A DNA stretch of 37,128 nucleotides from IMG/VR virus record IMGVR_UViG_3300021127_000017, positions 1-37,128 of that record; one strand, given 5' to 3'. The notes under the pieces were generated by a model. That model was not told the origin of the DNA. It searched no databases and was given only the letters and a program-made list of their open reading frames with translations. This document shows positions 30,501 to 37,128 of this stretch, piece after piece; position 1 is the stretch's first letter; every line of letters begins with the position of its first letter. The DNA is from a virus. The position numbers and the translations under genes are program-made.

Positions 30501-32171
30501 GTCAGAAATATTGGTAACAGTTGGGCTTGGAGTAGTTCCAGATAAAGGATTGCCTCTTGTTGCTAAGGTGAAACTCTTTCCACTGCTCTGATTTCCCTGT
30601 GCGTCAACGCTATAAACTACACCGCTAAATGAAGAATAATATGCTCCAAATTGAGAATATAAGTCTGCAGATGAAACTGTTCCTGTTTGAGAAAATGTAA
30701 CAGTATTTGTTGAAGTATTTAAATATGTTGGGAATAAATTAAATGATCCTGTATGATTATTTCCAGTTACAGTTTCAGCTAAAACTACTGTAAATTTCTT
30801 TCCCGCATTTTTTGTTGACTGAGCTGTTCCACCAGTTGAATATGTTCCAGTTGCTGAAGCTACCAATACTGAAAATTGTGTTGCACTTACAGTATCAATT
30901 AATGCTTGTGCATTTAGACCTGATGGCGTTATTCCTGAAACTATTACACCTTCTCCAACAACAAAATCAAGTGCTGTTTGATCTGTGGTATACGTAATTC
31001 TAGTTTTACCTGATGGATCAGAAGATGTTACAGCATTAGTTATATTAACAGTTTCAAGTGGAGGGGCATAAGAAACTACAATGGAATCTCCCGACCAAAC
31101 TGCAGTAGCAGTTGATAGGTTGCTTGGTGGGGTTACGTTTACGTTTGTTACTGTTCCTGGAACAATTGGCTGAGATGGTGTTGCAAAATCAGTATATACT
31201 CCTGATGTTGAAGACAGTCTTGCGTTTACATATCTCTTTGCGGTATCGGTAACTATAATTGATATTGGGCTTACTGTACCCAAATAAACTCTATTCCATC
31301 CCGTCAAATTTGTATTTGGATCTGTTGGAAGAGTATTTGATTCTTCTTCCCAGATATCAATTGCTGTGAGCTGATTTGATACTGTTGCACCACTTTTTGT
31401 ATTTATATTCCAGGTGACAGAATAACCTCCAGGAATTGGATTTAATGAAAATGTTGGTGGCAATAGATCAATGGTATACCCTGGTGGCACCGCACATAAT
31501 TCTGTGCCTAGATTCACATTCGTATTATCTGTTACATAAACACAAAAGCTTGTGAATGATGTACAAAAGAATCCCATTGTCTGGGTATTAATTGCTTTTG
31601 TAAAATAAAATGTTTGGTGAACAACACCAGTGCCTGTTACTAAGGGGAATACTCCCTGGGGGCTATACCCAACAACACTGCCTGTTGTAGAACTTGATGT
31701 AGCATGAACTGCAGCATTTGTTGCAGTCGAATTATATCCAGCACTGAAATCAAAATCAAATTCAAATTTTAAATCGTCACCAGAACCTGGGGTAAATGTT
31801 CCACCTGAATATGTTCCCCAAGTAAAGACGATATTCTCTACACTTCCAAGGTTGACAAACTTAGGAATTCCAGATGGTGAATTTGGATCTGTGAAAAAAT
31901 CCCATGGTGGAATAAATGTATCTGTTGGAGCTGGCGTTGTAGAACCTTGATCTGGAATAGTTCCACCAGCCGTAACAGCCAATCCGCCTGGACCAAATGC
32001 CAATGCGTTAGTTGTGCTTCCAATGACTTCAATGTCTGCACCAATTCTAGCTCTTGTTATACCCTTTTTATTTTTTCTTAATCTTAAATCAGAAGAGTCA
32101 ATAGGAATAGTCTGTCGCTTTGCGACCCTATTTGAAGAGATGTATATGGCTTCTTGACCACCATCTATCAT
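27573..32171 (-). CDS. Large tail protein (tail fibre/minor tail type), 1532 aa
   Basis: The N-terminus has RQTIPIDSSDLRLRKNKKG and GADIEVIGSTTNALAFGPGG. The bulk is Thr/Ser/Gly-rich beta sequence with Ig- and carbohydrate-binding-like stretches, including a FDFDFSAGYNSTATN region near 130. The repeated phrase GSTTITLSAANANI with GGTTITSGGGTATL is near 920-960. The final SNGATGDLWVVY matches the end of actinobacteriophage minor tail proteins (GDLWV). No hydrolase motif is obvious. It likely builds the host-contact fibre. A GGGGG stretch before the ATG may be its ribosome site. It is translated from the promoter before the 194-aa gene. Confidence 0.7.
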   Translation of the reverse strand: MIDGGQEAIYISSNRVAKRQTIPIDSSDLRLRKNKKGITRARIGADIEVIGSTTNALAFGPGGLAVTAGGTIPDQGSTTPAPTDTFIPPWDFFTDPNSPSGIPKFVNLGSVENIVFTWGTYSGGTFTPGSGDDLKFEFDFDFSAGYNSTATNAAVHATSSSTTGSVVGYSPQGVFPLVTGTGVVHQTFYFTKAINTQTMGFFCTSFTSFCVYVTDNTNVNLGTELCAVPPGYTIDLLPPTFSLNPIPGGYSVTWNINTKSGATVSNQLTAIDIWEEESNTLPTDPNTNLTGWNRVYLGTVSPISIIVTDTAKRYVNARLSSTSGVYTDFATPSQPIVPGTVTNVNVTPPSNLSTATAVWSGDSIVVSYAPPLETVNITNAVTSSDPSGKTRITYTTDQTALDFVVGEGVIVSGITPSGLNAQALIDTVSATQFSVLVASATGTYSTGGTAQSTKNAGKKFTVVLAETVTGNNHTGSFNLFPTYLNTSTNTVTFSQTGTVSSADLYSQFGAYYSSFSGVVYSVDAQGNQSSGKSFTLATRGNPLSGTTPSPTVTNISDGYQINLAGVPVSVDHIEVYEFFINPSSLPTSLPDYINATYVSGGAAGTNTVTLSTFVDPSGASVVPTACIGYAFTGTNVPVNTFVSNITTSGANYVLTLSTYNTSGTLVASNFLTGGASGSYIMNGLVASGTSPLVVLSTNFVARWIVTYYYDKFGNRSLPSAATPVQPQNPTTSQISSAISVTSTGSIYLGSSNTSVPNIILGTNGGNAGLFIWGNGDGATTASTPSTQILGNTTSGGPTFITKNANIADWVISPNKIENTLNGLSGNTYTGLSGTGTYAFWAGASATSSTGPTADSQALFWVKKDGTVKSNQISISGSSSLDIGSAAPIVATTYGSVIASGSTTITLSAANANIINGMYVVYAGIPGGTTITSGGGTATLTISNPTFAAIPAGTSITFVSATSGAHILTDGSVYASNAYIRGQVNATSGSFTGNLQIGSGGSIYSGTLTTGGALSGAGFILNSTALLFNSAIGTVTSISGSTGQLTTTSASIGGWSVNSTQISKTSTGGGVYLDSGTIYGTYTTPTSQYVLSGDGNYSSGHLVPPTTLNSTNAKTTPLLWSGNVTQQNISATGITTYANFYVTADGTMNAKNAVINGGTIKSVGTLGTVTLDGVHDLITLKSASGSRTAYIFPRAVTSGTTTTDTGFYLTVDSGGIVPLNSDYTVNLSSTSGINAIPFLGIGPTINAYGTVMDGIGLYAKNSWLNVTTSNGIGLWTGDGTNLKTGMVLNNHIIALGYNGGTAAINPSSYLTGTSNTTIPASAPINTIQADASKILITAANGATPVQLQVVGTGESNGTFTTTAGIHMLAGASRGDFTTTGISLYSGSSTTNGIITLSSTGVVLQSGPQRSAGGDQGTVIGYTAPANISLSNTENTVVITGIKSLVGYSYSMATPSSPAPVSVLTGSNGAGPTNYMSVPPLGSYPRQRMVIEDPGTGQLVLGLAIYYSDNSAGGAAAPSSGSSNGATGDLWVVY

Positions 32172-32186
32172 TAACTACCCCCTAAT

Positions 32187-32771
32187 TTATCCTCTTGGGC
32201 CTATTGCTACCCAGTTGATATAAATCGCTCCACTTATATTTGCAGTGTTCTTATTTGTAGATGTTGTTGCTGCAAGTCCTATTGTATAGGCTGCTGCTCT
32301 AACAATTCTGTAGTTAAATCCTGTTTGAGTAGGATTATAAATAGTAACTATGGCATCAGAGTTTGATGTAGAAACTGCACCAGAAGTGTCTCCAGTGTGC
32401 AGTGTTGCAAATATAAATGGTGTAGTTGTAAATGATGGGATTGAATTGCTACTATTAGCAAATGTTACGCTGTTATAAAAATATTGAATTGAAGCTGCTG
32501 TAGTGGCTCCGCCACCACCGATAGTGTTTGGTGTATTAGTTGATCCTCCACTTGTATAGTAGGCCTTTGCTCTACCATATACAATTTGCTGTGATGACAA
32601 GTCATACACGACTGATGTGTTTTCTCCAGAGAAGCTTGGGGTAGCATTAGCGAGTCCAAAATTATTTGTCAATGAATTTAGGCTATCTGAATGTTGATTT
32701 ACAACATTGATAACCTGGTGCCATGCAGCCAAATCTATAATATTTGGATCCGATATCTTAATATATCCCAT
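32187..32771 (-). CDS. Tail-associated protein, 194 aa (hypothetical)
   Basis: The protein begins MGYIKISDPNIIDLAAWHQVINVVNQHSD, a polar helical start, then NNFGLANATPSF and a beta-rich, Thr/Ser/Asn-rich body. The C-terminal strands resemble a receptor-contact head (FNYRIVRAAAYTIGLAATT, ISGAIYINWVAIGPRG). The ending G-A-I-Y-I-N-W-V-A-I-G resembles the C-terminus of phage tail-fibre and minor tail proteins. AAGGAG lies before the ATG. It is the first gene after an extended -10 promoter and lies 15 nt before the large tail gene. Function is inferred from the neighbours. Confidence 0.6.
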   Translation of the reverse strand: MGYIKISDPNIIDLAAWHQVINVVNQHSDSLNSLTNNFGLANATPSFSGENTSVVYDLSSQQIVYGRAKAYYTSGGSTNTPNTIGGGGATTAASIQYFYNSVTFANSSNSIPSFTTTPFIFATLHTGDTSGAVSTSNSDAIVTIYNPTQTGFNYRIVRAAAYTIGLAATTSTNKNTANISGAIYINWVAIGPRG

Positions 32772-32800
32772 TTTTCTCCTTATTTATGCAGCTATAGATA

Positions 32801-32809
32801 ATTATACCA
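32801..32809 (-). promoter_or_regulatory. Extended -10 promoter of the tail-fibre operon
   Basis: The minus strand reads TGGTATAAT, 29 nt before the ATG at 32771. No good -35 is visible. It lies 11 nt after the stop codon of the upstream minor tail gene. Confidence 0.6.
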
Positions 32810-32819
32810 TTATTGTATT

Positions 32820-35800
32820 TTAATAGGATGTTCCGTTGCCCACCATATTTAGCACTAGGTCAGTTTGAAGGCCATTCTGGAAGGAATGCTTTACCGATTG
32901 TACTACATATTGTTGAGCATTTAATCCTACAAGGTGGTATGTAAGGGTTATTATATCCCCCACCTGGATTAAAGGATTTCCAAATATTGTGAGGCTGGTG
33001 TCTTTTGAGAATCCATCAATAGCATTTGAGATGACCCCCATCATTCTATTTGCAGCAGTTTCAGATTGAATCCATTGTGTGTCAACCTGTGCTACCTCAG
33101 TAGTGTTTCCTGGGTCTATTACACGTTCCAAAAGGGAAACATCCGAGACGGCAACAATGTCATGTGTCCATACGTTTAATGTAACTGTAAATTGATTTAG
33201 GTCATCAGATTGCTTAGTCAAATATACCATTTGTGGAGAGTTGTTAGCAATGGCAAATTTACCTCTAAAACCAGTATTGATTACACTTGAGTATGAAGCT
33301 GAATATTCATCCATAACCTGAAGTTGTAAATATTGTTGATCAGTTGCAGTATTTCCAGGGTAGTAGTACCAGTTATACTCTACTGGGAGAATGTCAACTG
33401 ATGTAGCTGCTGGAGTTGTATATTGAATATCATAAGAATTAATTCCAGTTACTGATGGTGTTGTTTGCATCATATAGCTTGTAGAATTTTTAAATATGTT
33501 CTGACCCTGAATCATTCCATTTAAGAATTCTTTAGTTTGATACCAATAATTTACACTCTTGTCAAGTAATGGTCTTACTGTAGCATATATCTCTCTAATT
33601 GAACCAGTGGTTGCACTTACAGTGACTGGAGTTACATATGAAATATTTGTAATAGTCTGTGGTGAATTAGACATATACCCACCAAAATATGTTCCAGTTG
33701 AAAAATTAGATGTTGGTATGTAAGGGCGTTGTCTTCTTTGGCTGGCGGTGTTCATATTCATTGCTGTCCAACCCTGAATTCCCACCACTGAATTAGCAGT
33801 TGGCTGTTCCCAGCCAGTTATCTCAACATTGTTCAAGAATACTGAGAATACTTCTTGTGGTACAGAGGCTGTTCCAGCCTCGCCGTCAGTTCCATCACTT
33901 GTGTAATGGCTTACTCTTAAGTGGAACGCCTCATCAACAGATGCCGTGTAACTATACACCCCAGTACTATTGGTTTGTTTAACTAAAACTTTTGCAAAAT
34001 TATTTAATACAGCATTGACTTCACCAGTCACGTTTGCCCAATATAACACGCCAGATGAGTTATAAATAATCATATAATAATTATAGTTATTACTCATAGT
34101 AGTTGTTTCTGGAGTATAAGTATTTACTTGAACCAATTCAACAAAATACCCGCTAGATCCATTGCCACCAGATGCATTAAAGAACAGACCAGCTGCACTT
34201 CTATCTTGAGTATTCAAACCAAATTTAATAGAATATGTTTTGTATCCAATATCCCTAGCAGATGTAGGATACAGCGTTACTTTAGATGAACCGCTTGGTA
34301 TCATTCCAACAACTTCAATTTGATTTGGGCTACCCGCACCTATTGTAGAGATACTTGCTGTTCCAGATCCTCCAGAAGAAAGGTTCTTTGATGCTAGAGA
34401 AGTTATGATGTTGTGTGCAACTGGCGTAGTTCCAAAAAGACCTCTTTGAACATTTGTGATTTTATTTTGAGGTACAATAGTAACATTGTAGTCACCCTTA
34501 GTTGTTCCATCAGATGTAGTCAGCGAAGACTGATATTTTTTAATAAATTTATTTATCTCTGCTTGCAATTCAATATCATTCTTAACATTTGCATAAACAT
34601 ATCCACTTGAATTTGAAATAAGATATTGCTTATACTCGAATGAAACTATCTCATCTTCTATCACGGAATATCCATTATTATTTAGAGAGTATGTGTGGAA
34701 TTGATTTAATAGATCTCTTTGGTATAGCTGAAAGCTTGAATCTGTTTCCGCCATGCTTGAAGCAAGATAGTTAAATCCTACAGAATCAGTATTTCCTTGT
34801 TGCCATACTACGTCATTAGATGTGGTATAAATAAATGAAGCTGTATTTTTAATAGCTGGATCTGTGGCATTTTGAAGGGCTAGGGATTGTAGGATCTTTG
34901 GACTTTGATATCTTATTGATATCATACCAACTTTAGATGAGTTTGTAACACCATATCCCTCCATCACAATGTTGTTATCATCTATAGACATAACAGATTG
35001 GTTTATACCAAGATTGACTAAGTTAGCATTATTAATGATATTAGATAAGCTTAAGAATCTCATGACTCCGTATTCATCAATAAAGCAACCAATTTGGTAC
35101 GCCAAGAATATTGAATTTAACGCAGCTACGAGAGTGGTGTCTTTTGAGTTGCAATAGAAGTAAGATAACTCCATTGGAATCAATGGATCGTTGCAAACTT
35201 TATACAATGAATCATAATCATAATCTGTAAATCCAGTAAGATCAAGTATATTGCTGACAATATCTAGTACACCCTTTAGGTTTGCTACATAATCCGCAAC
35301 AGGAACTGTTTGTAGATATCTAGTTATATCATAGCATTGAACTTTAATTTCTTTAATATCTGTTTCGTCCCAGGTGTCAACATAATAAATCCCGCCTGGA
35401 ATATAAGTGTTAACTGTCGTTGTAGTTGTTGTTGTATATGAAATTAAATTAAAACTTGAATAAATTTTAATATTTTTTCTCAACATATTTGCCAGGATAC
35501 TTGTTGATTTATTACTTTGATTTGATAATACTGGTATAACGGAAGAGCCATTAAATGCTGGAATTCCAGACAAAGTAGTCAATAGGTCATCAGGATTAAT
35601 TGTTGATAGCGGGATAACTGTGCTCTTGCTGTCAAGGGCTTTGGTTATCGTTACATCCTCTACAAAATTACTTAAATCAATTTCTAGTCTTGGAGACATT
35701 TCAATTAAATGCATTCTATTTGCATCTGAGGCGAATGTTGTATTTGATGTAGTAAAAGCAGAATTTATAGTTTTTGAAAGCTGCGTTACTGTTAACTTAG

Positions 35801-37128
35801 TTAAAGATGTATATAGTGACAATGCTCCAGTTGTTTGGTCTAGGTATGGCATTGTAGTTACTGGTGTTCCTGTTGGATCTCCCCACTTCTTCTGAGTCCA
35901 CTGAGAACCATTCCAGTAGATTACCAATACTCCGTTTGATGGTACAGTGATGCTTGATGTTCCATCAACAGTTATTGCAGTTCCATTAACTTTAATTTGA
36001 ACGGTTGGGATTGTAACCATTGTATTAAATTTAAATACAAGCTTATTTGTATTTACTGCTGTCTGGTATAAAGCAGTAAGTGATGTGTTTGATGTATCAG
36101 AAACAAAATATTTATATGGATTGATATCTGTTGGAACCACATTTTTAATAAGTGGTACATACTGTGTTGCTAAAATATGGTTTGGGTTCTGAACAATAGA
36201 GCTTACTGGAGAATATGTAGTCCCAGCATAACCGTTCAATAATGGAGAACTAATCTTTCTAAAATCAGCTTGAAGAGAATATTTATAGTCTCCAGTGGTT
36301 ACATATGATTCTCCTGGTCTAAAATTAGTTACAACGCTGTATGGGTCCCACAGGGTATGATATTGATAATCAAAATAAGAACAAACGTAAACTTCTGGAA
36401 CCGTAAAGTATATAGTTGGAGTTCCGCTTGAAGAGTCTAAAGTTGTCGCCACTATATTGTATGAAAATGTTGTAAGGTTTCCAGATGTTTGGTTTGCAAA
36501 CAAAGGGTAACGAGTGCCATTTGTAGTGGTGTCATCAGTTACTGTCGCATAAGAAACAGGGGTTGCCCAAGTAGGTGCGCCTGTGCCGTTAGATTGCAAA
36601 AATTGACCAGTAGTACCATTGGCAATAAATGCCGTTGTACCAGCAGCCGTTTGATAAGGAATTTGACTAGCAATACCACCAGCCAAGTTTGTTGCTGTAG
36701 TCGCTGTTGAAGCTGAACCTACTGACAATGTGCTTTGAGCTACATATTGTGGTGCAGAGCCAGTAGAAGTTAAAACATAGTTTGCAGAGCCAATGCCTAA
36801 GAAAGTCGTTGCGCCTGCGCCTGATTGATAAGGTAAAGAGCCTGCTAAACCACCTGACAAATTGGTTGCTGATGTAGCAGATGCTACTGCACCGCTTACG
36901 ATTGAGCCTAAAATTGAGGTAATCCAACTAGGATTTGAGTAGCTACTAGTTGTATATACGCCATTTGTGACAGTTGCAGCGTTGCCTGAAATGCTAATAC
37001 CCCATGTACCACTTGCGCCTGTTCCTGATGTGCTAGGTGCGCCAATAGTGTTATATGAGATTGTAGGGGCTGTAGAGCCGTTATAACTTACAGGCGATGC
37101 GCCACCAGTACCGCTTGAATTAAATGTA
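32820..37128 (-). CDS. Minor tail protein, 5' end outside window; N-terminal part fibre-like
   Basis: The frame is open to the right edge (first full codon at 37127-37125), so the gene is partial; a start at TTG 36860 would cut through a repeat and is unlikely. The first part (37128 to about 36460) reads as tail-fibre repeats: ATNLSGGLAGSLPYQSGAG and ATNLAGGIASQIPYQTAAG, each with a GTxGQ/SANYVL...GSAPQ-type continuation, then TTNGTRYPLFANQTSGNLTT. From about 36460 down, the sequence is a minor tail protein with LEIDLSNFVEDVTITKAL, YDITRYLQ, GCFIDEYGVMRFLSL, NKITNVQRGLFGTTP and a C-terminal DIITLTYHLVGLNAQQY. It likely sits at the tail tip. The join may be a mosaic or a chimera. Confidence 0.7.
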   Translation of the reverse strand, partial: TFNSSGTGGASPVSYNGSTAPTISYNTIGAPSTSGTGASGTWGISISGNAATVTNGVYTTSSYSNPSWITSILGSIVSGAVASATSATNLSGGLAGSLPYQSGAGATTFLGIGSANYVLTSTGSAPQYVAQSTLSVGSASTATTATNLAGGIASQIPYQTAAGTTAFIANGTTGQFLQSNGTGAPTWATPVSYATVTDDTTTNGTRYPLFANQTSGNLTTFSYNIVATTLDSSSGTPTIYFTVPEVYVCSYFDYQYHTLWDPYSVVTNFRPGESYVTTGDYKYSLQADFRKISSPLLNGYAGTTYSPVSSIVQNPNHILATQYVPLIKNVVPTDINPYKYFVSDTSNTSLTALYQTAVNTNKLVFKFNTMVTIPTVQIKVNGTAITVDGTSSITVPSNGVLVIYWNGSQWTQKKWGDPTGTPVTTMPYLDQTTGALSLYTSLTKLTVTQLSKTINSAFTTSNTTFASDANRMHLIEMSPRLEIDLSNFVEDVTITKALDSKSTVIPLSTINPDDLLTTLSGIPAFNGSSVIPVLSNQSNKSTSILANMLRKNIKIYSSFNLISYTTTTTTTVNTYIPGGIYYVDTWDETDIKEIKVQCYDITRYLQTVPVADYVANLKGVLDIVSNILDLTGFTDYDYDSLYKVCNDPLIPMELSYFYCNSKDTTLVAALNSIFLAYQIGCFIDEYGVMRFLSLSNIINNANLVNLGINQSVMSIDDNNIVMEGYGVTNSSKVGMISIRYQSPKILQSLALQNATDPAIKNTASFIYTTSNDVVWQQGNTDSVGFNYLASSMAETDSSFQLYQRDLLNQFHTYSLNNNGYSVIEDEIVSFEYKQYLISNSSGYVYANVKNDIELQAEINKFIKKYQSSLTTSDGTTKGDYNVTIVPQNKITNVQRGLFGTTPVAHNIITSLASKNLSSGGSGTASISTIGAGSPNQIEVVGMIPSGSSKVTLYPTSARDIGYKTYSIKFGLNTQDRSAAGLFFNASGGNGSSGYFVELVQVNTYTPETTTMSNNYNYYMIIYNSSGVLYWANVTGEVNAVLNNFAKVLVKQTNSTGVYSYTASVDEAFHLRVSHYTSDGTDGEAGTASVPQEVFSVFLNNVEITGWEQPTANSVVGIQGWTAMNMNTASQRRQRPYIPTSNFSTGTYFGGYMSNSPQTITNISYVTPVTVSATTGSIREIYATVRPLLDKSVNYWYQTKEFLNGMIQGQNIFKNSTSYMMQTTPSVTGINSYDIQYTTPAATSVDILPVEYNWYYYPGNTATDQQYLQLQVMDEYSASYSSVINTGFRGKFAIANNSPQMVYLTKQSDDLNQFTVTLNVWTHDIVAVSDVSLLERVIDPGNTTEVAQVDTQWIQSETAANRMMGVISNAIDGFSKDTSLTIFGNPLIQVGDIITLTYHLVGLNAQQYVVQSVKHSFQNGLQTDLVLNMVGNGTSY

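Noticed and set aside
36667-36860. TTG at 36860 as the start of the minor tail gene.
   Set aside because: The same frame stays open to the window edge and the TTG lies inside a fibre repeat unit, so the gene begins outside.

Overview
This window reads as part of the genome of a tailed double-stranded DNA phage (Caudovirales/Caudoviricetes). It carries terminase, minor tail proteins, an endolysin and a phage-type replication and recombination set. Every gene I can support lies on the minus strand, so transcription runs from high to low coordinates. I saw no integrase, excisionase or repressor, which suggests a strictly lytic phage. The DNA is AT-rich by eye. A phage-borne DnaE-type polymerase with a complete PHP domain, RecA, a Cas4-like nuclease, FmdB-type zinc ribbons, leaderless-looking starts and extended -10 promoters fits a phage of a low-GC aquatic actinobacterium. 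The host assignment is an inference.

Layout in transcription order. (1) 37128 to 24680: tail module with a minor tail protein open past the right edge, a 194-aa protein, a 1532-aa tail protein and a 963-aa tail protein with fibronectin-like and proline-rich parts. (2) 24613 to 22155: coiled-coil proteins, a metallophosphoesterase, a small membrane-like protein, a zinc ribbon, an HTH protein and small unknowns. (3) 22171 to 13363: replication and recombination with a putative helicase loader, DnaB-type helicase, TOPRIM primase, ssDNA-binding protein, PolIII alpha, RecA and a PD-(D/E)XK resolvase-like protein. (4) 13387 to 8533: Cas4-like exonuclease, RuvC-like resolvase, two very small genes (HTH and FmdB), terminase small and large subunits and a coiled-coil protein. 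(5) 8514 to 3883: a secreted surface-type protein, the lysis cassette (membrane proteins and a CHAP endolysin), an HNH endonuclease, a permuted papain-like hydrolase and a head-associated protein. (6) 3886 to 1: Hsp20, a promoter-driven structured RNA candidate plus a tRNA-Ile(UAU), then a surface-sugar set (nucleotide-sugar dehydrogenase, fucosyltransferase-like enzyme, SGNH hydrolase running off the left edge). Portal, major capsid and tape-measure genes are not here and must lie outside.

Regulation is unusually readable. The nonamer TGnTATAAT (extended -10) occurs on the minus strand in seven intergenic spots (2992, 3857, 4633, 7347, 19103, 20384, 32801), each just before a gene, and a TATACT variant sits at 24630. 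Two promoters have a perfect TTGACA-N18-TATAAT: that of hsp20, and one nested in the 3' end of hsp20. The nested one would start transcription on the first base of a 13-bp perfect terminal stem enclosing 94 nt, followed directly by the tRNA. Several predicted transcripts begin with a stem-loop. This RNA locus is the best candidate here for something undescribed.

At the right end, the first part of the minor tail gene uses different sequence style and glycine codons from the rest and matches a tail-fibre repeat type. The join near 36460 is either a mosaic module exchange or an assembly chimera.
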